A stretch of 64,000 nucleotides of DNA, from contig OZ234498.1 of NCBI GenBank assembly GCA_965153455.1, positions 10,106,001 through 10,170,000 of the forward strand, given 5' to 3'. Under the pieces are notes generated by a model. That model saw only the letters and a program-made list of their open reading frames with translations, had not been told where the DNA came from and did not search any database. The position numbers and the translations under genes are program-made. Source of the DNA: Sphagnum compactum. Taxonomy: Eukaryota > Bryophyta > Sphagnopsida > Sphagnales. Positions 13,601-25,599 of the stretch are shown here, in pieces (within the stretch, counting starts at the first letter, position 1; each line of letters opens with the position of its first letter).

Positions 13601-14350
13601 ACCACAAATTTAAAAATTTGAAGAACGGAGCTCCAACCTAGACTTGAAGAGTCTACCAAAGCTTTTGAAAGTCAAAACTAGAATGCAAGGTTCTTTGAAA
13701 AAGGAAGAATTCGATAATATTGGACAATATTTGAACTGATGGTCCTCTAGCACATTTTATTGTACTTCCACTTCAATGCATATCTTTTTCTTCATAACAA
13801 GTTAAACAATACAATGAGAATTGATTCCATATACTCAAAGCCTTGGTTGAATATGAATAAAATGAAATTAATCCTTTTTTCCATTTGAAATCTTGTCATT
13901 ATTTAATATCAAGAGGTTTCCAAGAAAATTATCGATGAAAAATAGATGAACAAAATGCACATGATATTTGAACCACAAGGACATATGAAAATATTAATAT
14001 GAAAAATGGCAATCTTAAATATTTCATGTCAATTGTAGCTATTTAAATGAATAAGATCCTTAACCCATAAGACATGTGGTAAAGAAATCAATCCCTACAT
14101 GTTCTCACACTAAACTTGGCACATAAGCTTTCTAATTACAAAAAGCCCTCCATGAGGGCGGCTTGTAAGGAGAACCCTCTCATTTGGGCGATGGGAAATT
14201 ACATTTTCATAATTCCTTTGGTATGGGTGGGAGGGCTCACCATATAGACCCCATTAGGAGGTCCTTAGAAATGCTTTGTTTTCAAGCTTTACCTTACACA
14301 TAATAACATGAAAAAGAAAAAAGATGATTAAGTATGTAGAGAGGAGGTAG
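10620..14350. other. AT-rich intergenic DNA, no gene seen
   Basis: Poly-T/poly-A tracts and short random open frames only. No family motif, terminal repeat or RNA gene was recognised. Confidence 0.55.
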
Positions 14351-14354
14351 TTGT

Positions 14355-15139
14355 AACCAATGTGGGGTGGGTATTTGTTTTTTTTTTTGTTTTTGGGTAA
14401 TAGTCAAGTATGGGTATTCAAAAATTAAAAAATTGAAAGAATCACCCAAGTTTGGGTTTTAGAAACCCAAAAGAGACGGTTATGAAGTGGGGGTAGGGGT
14501 TAAGAGATGTGATTAATTGGGTATAAGGTTTGATTCTTTAACAGAATCGCGAATGATACAAAAATGTTTTCTTATTAGGGTTTTTGGAAGACACCGTTCA
14601 AAACACATGTCAGATCTTCAACAATGTCCTACAAAGTCGGGTCTTTGCCAAGTCTTTAAGGTTTTGACAAATAGTCTTAAATTTTTTAAGCATACAAGGC
14701 AAGCTATGGACAATTTTAAATGAATTGCTATGGACAAGCTTGTTTTTTGCAAGCTTGAATACATGTTTTACTTGAATGTACAAGCACCATTCACAACTAA
14801 GAATGCATATTGATTATTTGTAGCAGCTAAGAGAACTTGAGGAGTTTTTTTTTTTTGTTTTTCAATCTAAAGGTAGCACATCTAAAGGTATGAAATGATT
14901 ATTGATTTGGGTTTTTGAGAGACACCTTATATTGTTATTCTTCCTAGGTAAGGTCCAATTAGAGATGTTTGAAAATTTAAAAATCACCGGTTATGAGGTG
15001 GGGGTGAGTGTGAACTTTCAAAAAATGTCAGGTAGGAGGGGGGTCTCCAGGATTTTGAAAAAGTAAGACCCAACAAGCATATATGCATATACCCAATCTA
15101 ATACCCAATGCAAAACCAAATACCCACCCCACATTGGTT
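14355..15139. mobile_element. Putative ~0.8-kb element bounded by 23-bp inverted repeats
   Basis: The 23 bases at 14355-14377 (AACCAATGTGGGGTGGGTAT...) recur as an exact reverse complement at 15117-15139, and similarity continues inward through T-rich and GGGTA words. Inside, two blocks are directly repeated in diverged form: a GGTTATGA-GTGGGGGT block (near 14478 and 14990) and a GGGTTTTTG-AGACACC block (near 14578 and 14910). There is no convincing coding capacity; one 68-codon open frame lies at 14517-14723. This suits a non-autonomous DNA transposon or a foldback element. No target duplication was found. Confidence 0.5.
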
Positions 15140-15144
15140 TTAAC

Positions 15145-18100
15145 CGCAATATAGGCTTGATAAAATTCTAAAAATTCAATGGACTAGTGGTGTGTGAGAA
15201 AAGCTATATGCGACCCTCGGATCTTGTAGGTGCTAGGTTTTTCCTTTTGAAGCCTTTCTTAGTGCATGAAATATGTAAAATTGAGATCTTCCAAATTAGT
15301 AGGTAGTTTAGTATTGTGTCGAGTGTTTTTGTTTTTTGGTGGTGATTTTTTGGATTGTGGCAACAAGAATTTTTTTAATAAAAAATTTGTAGATGCTTGG
15401 TTTTCTTTTACCAAAAAAATTATTTTTTTTAAAGAGAAAATTTGGGTTTCAAAGCTATGTTGCCATTTCTTTACTTCCCCCAAAAGTTTGTCATGTCTTT
15501 GATGTTGTTTGAAAAAAATTGTTGTTAGACAATTTTCTAGAAACTATAAATGCTACTAATCTACCTTGGGATGTTGACCATCCACTCCTACTTCAAAAAA
15601 ATTGCAAAAAAAAAAAAAAAAACTATGATCATATAAATATCTAGGTCAAATTTCAGATTTTCAGCCTTGTGGTCCAGGAATTTTTTTAATTTTTAATTTT
15701 TATAATTTTGAATGTAGCAAAAGTGGTGATCATCCATAAGATGATTTACCCAGATTTGATGATAAGAAAATATGAAAGTTTTAAAATATATATACATAGC
15801 ATCCTCTATATTTTTGGCTACCAATTGCAACTTAAGATAGAATCTGGTGATTTTTTTTTGAAGATTTTTTTTGGAAATCTGGTGACTAAAACACTATATA
15901 CTCCAATTTGAAAAAAAATAAAACTTGCCATTTGGCAAAATTTCACCTCAAAAAAATCTGTGGGGTAGCCATGTGTGTGTACTTTTGTCAAGGCTTAAAC
16001 TCTTTCAAATTTCAATTGAGGACTTTGATTTCATTCAATCTTAAAATATCATTGGAAGACGTAGAAAAAATGGCAAATCATCCCTAAGAAGATTTAGCCA
16101 AATCTGGCTATAAACCAAAAATAAAATACAAACCTTTAATCTTCCTTCTATATGTTTGTTTACACAATGAAAATGACATATATGAATCTGAAAATTTTAT
16201 TAAAATTTTTCCCCTCACTTCTAGGGATTGATAAACTCCCAAATAATTTAATTTAAATAAAATAAAATTCACATTCTGGTTGGTGATATATCACTAATAA
16301 AAGAAAAGACCGCTTGTGATAGGTAATTGGAATTTGCGGGTTACTTTATTCTCGTTAGTTTGCAAAAGTCCATATATGAGCACCATAGGTCTAATGGAGT
16401 AATGACATCTTGGGTTTAGGGTTTAGGACAAAGGATGAGATGTACATGTACAAACTAGCATAATTTTTTTAAAAGGATGTTTTGAAATGAATTTACTCCC
16501 CTAACAACAATTAGAATGCGTTTTTTAAAAAATGTATTCTCCGTATTAATTCATATGTAGGTACTCATTTGTTACATATAGCCACAATTCCCACTATAAC
16601 AAACAATTCATGAAATATTTCTTTTGATTAACTATTCCAAAGCACCTTCTTCTCTTTTCTCAATCCACATTAACTAAGGATTTCCTCTATTAGAGTAGTC
16701 CACATCAATCCATTTTTATTTTCCAATAGTGTGGATTTGACATTTAGTGCGATCCACACTAATTATTATGAATAAGTATTGCCTCTTTAGATTAGATTGC
16801 TATGGTTTTACCCCAACAATAGCTTTCCATTGCATTTGTTCCATCTAGTTCTACTCCTAGTTGGTCTTTTTTTTTGGGCAAAAAATTTGACAAAAGGTGA
16901 CATTGACTATTCTTTGGCAAAAATTCAATTTTTTTGCAAAAAAAACAAACCCCCCAAATTGAGCTTAAATGTATTTGGGAAGTGTGTTGCCACAAGTATA
17001 TATATATTGTTTTACCATTTTAATGGTGCTATAGAAAAGTGTCACCAATTAAATTGAAATGTTTCTAGGGATCCAAATTTCTTTTTGTTGCCAAGAGATA
17101 AAATTTTTGACTCAATTTGTAAATAAAAAATGTGACAATTGTCATTTTTTTATGGGAACATATGTTCTTTTAAATTTTCTTAGAAAGTATCTTTCATGTG
17201 AAAGGTTCTTGACATTCCTAACATTAATGACCCAAAGATTCCTAGCCTAGTTGCAACTTTCCAATCAAAAGTGCATGTTCAGGTGACAATAAATAGAACT
17301 CCATTTTGGTGGTAGAAAGCAATGTTGGTTGGGTATGTATTTTGAAGCATACCCAATGGATAGGTATTAAAACAAAGTTTTATATATGTGAAGGCTAGCA
17401 TAAACAAGATATAGTTTAAGCTCTATCATAGATATAGTTTCATTTTGTTTTTGTAAAAAGGCATGCATAATAATTATGGAAAAGGGTGATGCCCACCGGA
17501 CATCAATTCGAGCAAGTGCATTAACGAACATGACCATAATCCACATTGTTTTTAAGAAATAAAAAATGCATAAGTCCAAAGACAACTGAGAAGTCTAAAG
17601 TGTGATGTTATCACACACAATTTACAAAAATGTTTTTGAAAGTTATTTGTATATTTTAATCTTACTTCGACAACTAATTTTAACCTAGATAATTGCATGA
17701 TTATAACCAAGCTGGCAAAACATTCCAGCAAATGGGATTGTGACCCAACAGAATCACCTAATGCAATTTCACCAAACCTATAGGCCTTCATTTGAGAACC
17801 AAAATTATAATTTGCAAACAAAAAACTCACCAAACCCATAGTCTTTTGATTTAAAACCAACACTAAATTTCTAAACTAAAACCTAGCAAAGACACCCCGA
17901 TGTAGTTTCATTGAACTCACAATCTTTGAATTGAAAATTAGGAATTGTAATTTGCAGACTAAAAAGCCACTAATCCCACCCAACAAAACACTCCAATGTA
18001 ACTACATCACCTTCAACCACATTAGACCAAGCTTGTTAAAAGAAACACCCCACAATAGATTTTACAAACATATCTCAAGCAACATTGACACCACATAGAC

Positions 18101-18250
18101 CTTTGACCTAATGTGGAGGTTTAAAAGATTGAATGTGCTTCACATTTTTATTTTTTCATCATTGAAGTACTTTGTCCCCTAGGGGTAGGGGTACCTACAC
18201 ATCCAACAAATCACAAAAACACACAACACAAAATGGGGCAATTCGCTTTT
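15145..18250. other. AT-rich intergenic DNA, no gene seen
   Basis: Contains A and T homopolymers (for example A18 near 15605) and short frames of unlikely composition. Nothing could be assigned. Confidence 0.55.
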
Positions 18251-18253
18251 AAA

Positions 18254-18334
18254 GTTAATGTACTTGTAACCAACAAATTAAAATAACTCACAAAACCCGA
18301 TCACAACTATTTTGTTGGTTACAGGTACACTAAC
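18254..18334. repeat. Imperfect 24-bp inverted repeat (hairpin)
   Basis: Arms 18254-18277 and 18311-18334 are reverse complements with two mismatches around the core TTTGTTGGTTACA, separated by 33 bp. Weak similarity continues outside (ATGGGGCAA against TCCCATTTT). This could be the end of a small foldback element. Confidence 0.55.
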
Positions 18335-18339
18335 CTTAG

Positions 18340-21300
18340 TCCCATTTTAGTTTTAACATATGATGCATTGAAACTTTTTATGCACCCAAAAACACCACAC
18401 AACATAAGTATTCTTCAAAAAAATTGAAATTGACAATGAAATCTTCATTTTTCAACACCATGCCATCTTCAATCTTGAGATATTCATCAACTGATTTAGG
18501 CCTAATAGTGCACCCAAATTTAAAATCATTTGGTTAGTTTTTCATAATAATAACCAACTTGTCTAAAATTTCAATCCCAAGTCGATAATGTCTCAAACTT
18601 GTGATGGTTCTTGTCATATTGAAAATTCTTTTGGTTTCAATTTGTGAACCAACAATGCCCATGAATTTTCATGTTAGATATGAAATTAATATTTAAAAAC
18701 TATTTTTCATGGTTTACCCACCAAGTTAAAGGACTAAAAGCATTTCCATGCACTATAGTCTTCTTGAAAAATGACAACTCAAATTCAAGCAACCTTAATG
18801 TAACATCTTCAATAGAACCTAGAGCTCTAAATATACACAACTCAAGCGCAACAAATTCAACAAGTTCAACATTGATAACAATCATTATTATTTGGTATTA
18901 TAAATAGTCAACATCATAGACACAAATTCGTGCAATCATATTCTATAACAATTTGCATGGCCAGTTCAAGGCCCACATAATCTCAAATGAGCTACAAATT
19001 TTTAAACCAACATGTTGTGAGTGACATGAGGTTGAAATGATGATGCAAAGGCCAAAAGTGGCCTCAACATACCAATAACTTCAAAACACATGCAATCCCC
19101 AAGATGCATCAATTTATCATCAAAATCTTCAACTTGAAGTCAACAAACAAAAATCAAAAAATTAAAACCTTGTTTAAACATAAACGTTAAACAAGAAGAC
19201 TTACACCAATTGAAAAAATAAACCTTATATAATAAACCATAACTTTACTAGCTCACATACCTACATCACATCACTTGTACCACAATTGGTGTTGCGCATC
19301 ATAACACACATGGATATGGCAACAACTATTACATTAGACAATAACCAATACCCAAGTGGGATTAGTTTAAGAAACATTCAATGACCATTGGAATCAATTT
19401 TTTTGAAACCTTTCATGCCACAACCGATGTATGAAGAGTAGGAATTATGCTACGTAAAACAATTGTTTGCCTTGAATAACAAAGATTTATAGTATCCTTA
19501 TATTCCAAGGTTTCTTTGAATAAAATCACTTTGGATGCAAACCATGTTTTGACAAAAGAATTTAGTTTTCAAAGATGAAAATATGTGTGTTTAAAAGCTC
19601 TAGCCATTCTTGTTTACCTTTCCCATGTTTTTTAGTCCAAGTACTAATCTTTTCCAATGAACATTAAACATCTTTAATTGAAATTTCTTACATTCCACCA
19701 CATACCTTGAGGTCATTAATAACATATATTGACAACATTTTGACATGGCATGTCAATAACAAATGGCAGCATAAGGCTGTGACAACTACAGTGGAACATA
19801 AGACACAATGCTTGTTAAAGCGATGGTGAAGGTGGTCAAACTGGCACATTCATCTTTAACATATGCTATGATCTTTCCCAATAACTCATATCAAGCAAGG
19901 AACCCTTCAATTACACAACCATGGCAACCCCTAATGCTTCTTAAACCTCAAAAATCCCAATTGTTATATAACAAGCTTCCCTTTTTTGTTGATGTAATTT
20001 ACAAAAAACACAAAAGTGTCAAAGCCTCCTCCTTTAAACATCCATAAGTCAAAAGTAGTAATAACTATGGTTGTTTCAACAAATGTAGGAAACATGTACC
20101 TTTCCATGGTTTTGTTCACCATGTTTGGGATAACTTCATTAGTGAATTGTCAGTTGCTAAAAAACACAACCCAACCATGTTGATGAAAAGAAAAGCCTTT
20201 TCAACAAAATGTTTTTATTGGAGCTTAATGGATAATATCATTTTGAGATGTAGAATACCAAGTCCTCAATGAACTATTCTTGAACATGGTTTTTATTTTT
20301 ATACATGACTCCACTACTAAATAAATTAGCAATGAATAATAAGGTCATTGAGTATGAAAAATGCACATCTATTTGCTATTTTTTGCCATGTGATCCAAAA
20401 TTTTGGTTCAGTTCTAGTTAGAGAAACTATTGTTCTTGTTGTGTTTAACTTTAATTGTCAGAATTTCTAAATTGCCCTTGTTAAGATATTAATGGCCAAT
20501 TATTTCACTCGGACTTAATTCAAATCCATGCCCATCCTAACCACTCCTAGCCCCACCACCACCACTCCCAACCTTATTTTCACTAATATCAACACCATAG
20601 TCAACTATAGATAAAGGAAATCCTTCCCCATTTTTTGTCACTCCATTCATAAAAACATTTGCATCCATGAAACACCATTGATTATTAATTCTAAAAACAC
20701 AAATGAGCACAACTAAACCTTAAACCCCAACAATCAATTGAAAATTGACATAACGAAACTTGCAATAAGTATTAAGATGAAGATGCAAAAGCACTAAAAT
20801 AAGATTATGAAGATGTTAAAATTTGATCTATTGTAACAATTGCCCAACCCCTCATCATTAATGTCTATGTTAACCTTTTGAAACACATATACACCTATAG
20901 TAACCTGAAAATATATAACCCATGCACAATCATAAATTGTTGATGTTCTATAAACATTAAAACAACCCATAATTTTAAAAACTTTTCACAATTAAAATGC
21001 ATATAGTAATATAATCATCATGCACAAATTCCCATATATTGATAATGGCTTCTGTCAACATTGAAACCACATAGAATTTCTAATTGAATACATCCCCCCA
21101 AATTTCAATACACAAATTCCCACAAATAGAAACCATGACTAAATGCATAACCGTTGCACAATGTTAAATTCTCCCCCTCCTTCTCCACAAAATTGTCTTT
21201 TTTTTGTGTCATCATTAGTTTAACCCAAGATATTATGGTACATGAGAGTTGACAAATTAAATTATGAGCTTTATAACATTTTGTGTGATGGGTGAGACTT

Positions 21301-21750
21301 TGAATTACACTGGACAAACTAAGGTTTAACTCCCTCTCAAAGTTTGTAATTTGTGCATGTTTGAACTTGTGGTTGGTTTTATGTTTTGTGTGAATATAAA
21401 ACTTTCATATTTTTTATCACATTATGGATTTTGCTACTTTCCATGTTGTAATGTATCCAATTTCAACTATTCTATAATATTCATGTGGTACTCACATTTT
21501 GCATTAATGTTTTTTGGTGGGTGCTAGTTAGATTTAGTTCATGAAAAAATTATCACCACTATAAACCCATTTTGATTCAATCAAGTTTGTTGAAAGTGGA
21601 GTCAACCGGTGACAAAAGCCATTTGTTCCTACTCCAAATTCACCTCAAAAGCCTATCAGAGGATAATCTTATTGACATTCAAGCACATTAAATGATTTAT
21701 AAAACAAAAACCCTAGTTCATAATGAACTTCCATATATATATATATATAT
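18340..21750. other. AT-rich intergenic DNA, no gene seen
   Basis: No coding region longer than about 80 codons and no family motif on either strand. Base composition is uniform and AT-rich up to the abrupt GC rise at the Helitron near 21.76 kb. Confidence 0.55.
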
Positions 21751-21947
21751 AATCTATAGTAAAGGAACAATGAAGCCTCCCCTGAAGTTGTGCGAATGAA
21801 GCTTCCCCTAAATCCGTCCGGACTGGACGGACATTTCCTCCATCCGTTCGACCCGTCCATCCATCCGTCCCGTCATACAGGGAAGATGGCATCATACAGG
21901 GAAGAAAACCCTGGCAGAAATAAATACCCCCCCCCCCGCCCCCTCAT

Positions 21948-22437
21948 GCCTGGCCTCAGGGGGGGCACCCCCAAGATTTACTATACAAAGGACATGGTCT
22001 TTTTCTTTTCATTTTTTTTTGTTCTTTGTTTTCGGTGTTTTTTTTGGGGTTTATAATATTAATAATAAAATAGAAAAATGAAAAATAATCTTATATATAT
22101 ATATATATACAAAGTTTTAATTTTTTAATTCATCCATCCCATCAGCCGTCTATTTAAGTCGGACGGGGATGGATGTCTATTTAAGCCGGATGGGGTGGGT
22201 TAGGACCGGCAAAGACCCAGCAATTTTAGGTGCATGTTTAATTTATTTTAAACACACACCTATGCATTAGGCACGGGGCACAAACTTGCCCGGCTCCAGG
22301 GGGGGCACCCCCAAGATTTATTGTACAGAGGACGAGGTGTTTTTCTTTTCATTTTCTTTTCGTTCTCTGTTTTCGGTGTTTTTTTTGTTTATAATAATAA
22401 TAATAAAATAATAAATTATCTTATATATATATAATTA
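21948..22437. repeat. Two diverged ~145-bp direct copies inside the Helitron
   Basis: The block from about 21955 (CTCAGGGGGGGCACCCCCAAG, then a T-rich tract, TTTTCGGTGTTTTTTTT, TAATAATAAAATA and a TA run) recurs from about 22297 to 22437 with roughly ten to fifteen substitutions and small gaps. This supports an internal duplication or insertion of a related element. Confidence 0.75.
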
Positions 22438-22444
22438 TCTTATT

Positions 22445-22477
<33 letters not shown>

Positions 22478-22510
22478 TCAAATACACACACCTGTGCATT
22501 ATGAAAGTTC

Positions 22511-22610
22511 CTTCCCCTGAAGTCGTCCCGTACGGACATCTCATCCATCCCGTCAAGTAGCTTCCCCTGAAGTCGTCCCGTACGGACATCTGATCCATCC
22601 CGTCAAGTAG
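22511..22610. repeat. 50-bp tandem duplication
   Basis: 22511-22560 and 22561-22610 are adjacent copies (CTTCCCCTGAAGTCGTCCCG...) differing by one base (C at 22542, G at 22592). A diverged partial third copy follows at 22611, and a related sequence lies near the Helitron left end. Confidence 0.9.
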
Positions 22611-22860
22611 CCTCCCTTGAATCCGCCCGAACCGTCATCCGTCCCGTCATCCAGCCGGATGGATGAAATCCGTCTATTTACAGCAACAAAAGCCGCAGCA
22701 GCAGGAATAGCAACAGCAAGAGCGATGGCAACGGCTGTGAATGAAGTCAAAGAACTGGCAATTCTTCCACGGAAACCATGAGCTCGGCAAGGTTGTTGAA
22801 ATGAAAAGAACCGACGGTTCTTTCGTTCCTGTTGGGTTCTCAAGAACCGGAACCGAAAAG

Positions 22861-23021
22861 TTAAAGAACTGGAGTGGGAAATGCGAAGGATCGAGCCGGG
22901 GGGGATCGACGGGTTAAAGACCCGGACTGGGAAATGCGAAGGACCGAGCGAGGGGGGGCTCGACGGGTTAAAGAACCGGAGTGGGAAATGCGAAGGACCA
23001 GGCAAGGGGGAGTCGACAGGG
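22861..23021. repeat. Three 53-54-bp tandem repeats in the Helitron cargo
   Basis: Copies 22861-22913, 22914-22967 and 22968-23021 share the core GTGGGAAATGCGAAGGA (one base different in the middle copy) with G-rich ends. The 54-bp unit is a multiple of three, and the - strand is open across it for over 170 codons (22553-23074), giving an 18-residue Pro/Ser/Phe-rich repeat. That frame also contains an Ala/Val-rich hydrophobic stretch (near 22690-22740). This could be a captured gene fragment, but no family was recognised and translation is unproven. Confidence 0.7.
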
Positions 23022-23389
23022 TTGAACCAAACATTGTTGAAATAACACACCTGTGCATTATGCACGGGGCACACACTAGTATATACTCTACTTTGTTGAT
23101 GAAGCTAGCCTTCATTGAATTTTTCTTCTTAATTCAACCCAACCAAATCATAGTGATTAGTGATTACAAATTTTTCTCCCTTTTAAAACAACTGACCATG
23201 TAGCCCCAAATGCAATTTTTTTCACAAGCTACAACAAGCAACCAAAAATATGTAATTTACTCTATTTATTTATGGGCAAGAAGAAAAAAAATTCCATATG
23301 CCTAATGTGATCCATATATTAAGGAAGGTTGTTTGTTTGTTTTGTTTTGTTATGTGCCCTTCAGATCGCCTGAACTATAATGCCCCTAC

Positions 23390-23700
23390 CATGCTCTTGG
23401 TACCATTGGGAAACCCTTGATGAGTAGTGGTGTATGAAGGTGGTTTCATAATGCTTAGACCTAGCATGCAAGAGTTTTTGAATTTTGAGTAATTTAGTTG
23501 TTGAAAATTTTAATAAAATCAAAATTTAAACATCATAGCTGGAAACTGCAAAGTGGGCAAGCTTGGCACTATTGGAAAACTCTCCATGAGTAAGATTGCA
23601 TGGAGATGATTTTATAATTTTTAGACCTAAAGTGCAAGAGAGATATTACATTTTGAGGTAATTTTGTTATTAAAAATTCAGTTATATTGAACATTAAATT
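23390..23700. repeat. Diverged tandem duplication, ~130-bp unit
   Basis: The stretch starting TACCATTGGGAAACCCTTGATGAG (about 23400) and containing TTAGACCTA-C-TGCAAGAG is repeated from about 23569 as ACTATTGGAAAACTCTCCATGAG ... TTAGACCTAAAGTGCAAGAG. Identity is roughly 70-75 per cent by eye, so the duplication is old. Confidence 0.55.
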
Positions 23701-24204
23701 CTAATGCAACTTAAATTTCAGATTTATGTTAAAAGAAGGCATACCAATTACCCTCTCAAAATTCATTCAACATTTTCAAGAACAAAAACTGTGCTCAATG
23801 GCACAAAGCCACACTTACTTCTGTACCTGAAATAATGATCACTGGGTAACAATCTGCCCATTGTCCCAACAAGCTTTTGATGTTTTCCAAGGCAAAAATC
23901 CTAATTGAAGAAATCCTATATTTATTACCTATATTTTATAATAATATATATTTATTACCTATATTATATATATATATATATAATGTATAGGATATATAAG
24001 ATTTATATCCTATATTTTAAATGGGTGTACTTATTGTGCCCTTGTAAAACACTCCATAGTCCAAGGGTTTTTTTTTTGGGCTTTCTATTTGAGAGCACCC
24101 CTCCAACACAAGATTGGTCTGTCAGTTGAAGGACCCTTCTTGCAGACCTTTCATCATTTGAATTTTAAAAACCAACCTTTGGTGCATCCCAATGGGCGGC
24201 AGAA

Positions 24205-24230
24205 GGCCCGCTCCTAAGGCCCGCTCCTAA
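24205..24230. repeat. 13-bp perfect tandem duplication
   Basis: GGCCCGCTCCTAA occurs twice in a row in a short GC-richer stretch (about 24180-24340) that otherwise shows no gene. Confidence 0.85.
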
Positions 24231-24527
24231 GGATCTCCCCTATTTTTCAGGCCTACACCCGACCCTTGAGCTACAATCCTCAAGGCTATGACCCTCAAAT
24301 TAGGCAAAGGCCCTGGCCGCAGGTTTTTCCCCCTGTACATTATACCTCAAATGGACCCAATTTCAATTTGAAATTTTTACATTGTCACCTTCTTCAATTT
24401 TGTTGTGTAGGGTGAAGCCCCAAACCCTCCAAAAATAAAAGGCCTAAGATGAGGTGGTAACACAACACACAACCAAAAAGTGTAATAATTAAAATAATAT
24501 AAATAAATAAATCCCAAAGAGAGAAAA

Positions 24528-24531
<4 letters not shown>

Positions 24532-24566
<35 letters not shown>
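24532..24566. repeat. (GA)n microsatellite
   Basis: About 17 uninterrupted GA units. Confidence 0.95.
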
Positions 24567-24567
<1 letters not shown>

Positions 24568-24870
24568 CCAAGTAGTAAGTACATCACAAGAAAGCTCCAA
24601 TTTGGTGAGCACAAATTGGTTGTAAGTGAACTTTAGGGTTATATGAGCTGACAAGGAGCCAAACCCCCAAAAGATCCAACTTTTACTCCCAATGAATGTC
24701 ACACTTTATTTGGAAAGCGTGCAAAAGAGGCTGGCACTTCATCAAACTCTCCCAATATCTAAATTAGGGCAATAACAGCTACTTAATTAGTGGATCACCA
24801 CTTGTCAATTCTGCCCCCAATCTCTTGTTCATGCCACAATACTTACCCTAACCTCCTCCTCCTCCTCCTC

Positions 24871-25018
24871 CTTTCCTACTACTAGGAAACTTGTAGGTTA
24901 AGGTGGTGAGAAGGTGAGGAAGAAAGGGGAAAATTAGGGGGCTAGTCCTCCTTCTTTCCTACTACTAGGAAACTTGTAGGTTAAGGTGGTGAGAAGGTGA
25001 GGAAGAAAGGGGAAAATT
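24871..25018. repeat. Perfect 65-bp direct duplication
   Basis: 24871-24935 and 24954-25018 are identical over 65 bases (CTTTCCTACTACTAGGAAAC...) with 18 bases between them (period 83). A (CTC)n run lies directly before the first copy (24853-24871) and CTCCTT before the second, so slippage or unequal exchange is likely. Perfect identity in a region of otherwise decayed repeats implies a recent event. Confidence 0.95.
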
Positions 25019-25136
25019 TAGGGATCTCCTAGCCATCAAACATGATGGTATGTTAATGGCTAATTTGATCAAAGTGAAGGGTGTCTGGTTTTTGTTGCAA
25101 GTAGTTAATACACTAATAGGTGGAATGGGATATTTG

Positions 25137-25160
25137 TTTATTTATTTATTTATTTATTTT
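25137..25160. repeat. (TTTA)n microsatellite
   Basis: Five to six TTTA units in AT-rich DNA. Confidence 0.9.
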
Positions 25161-25548
25161 TCCATTTTGTCCTATTTTCCAGTTTTGACAAATTCTGTCA
25201 TATTATTATGTTTCCAAAACCCTTTGTTTGAAATCATTTCCCCCTAAAGAAACCACACCAAACCCTGATGCAAAAACACCCACCACTTCCAATAGTTTTT
25301 CTTCGATATACAAGTGAGAATTGTTAGTACTTTTTTCTTGAAACTATTTCTCTGTTCATTGGGTGTTTCCTTTGTCTTCAACTCCAACATGCCAAAATGG
25401 TTATGGAATATTCGAAAATGGAAATATTATAATTTTGAATTTTTTTTAAAAAGAAGAGCTTTTTTTTCATTTTAAAAAAAACCAGGGTTGACTTTGAGTC
25501 CAAAATCGTCTTTGATGTGCACAATAAAAAATTTCTCTTTCCAAAAGG

Positions 25549-25592
25549 CTGCTACGATCATAGTTATACATTGTATGTTGTGATCATAGCAG
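25549..25592. repeat. Short imperfect hairpin
   Basis: Arms CTGCTACGATCATA (25549-25562) and TGTGATCATAGCAG (25579-25592) are reverse complements with two mismatches around a 16-base loop. Function unknown. Confidence 0.5.
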
Positions 25593-25599
25593 ACTAATG

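Larger units (their letters stand above)
21753..23079 (+). mobile_element. Non-autonomous Helitron, 1327 bp
   Basis: The right end has the canonical Helitron 3' structure: a hairpin at 23050-23068 (CCTGTGCA / TGCACGGG, 8-bp stem with one G-U pair and a 3-base loop), nine bases, then CTAG at 23076-23079 followed by host T. The left end begins TCTATAGTAAAGG after host A at 21752, which fits TC...CTAG insertion between A and T. The hairpin region recurs in damaged form near 22247-22275 and 22488-22501, and the left-end word CTTCCCCTGAAG recurs near 22511 and 22561, so the element is composite or nested. No Rep/helicase is encoded. The interior is much richer in G+C than the flanks. Confidence 0.72.
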
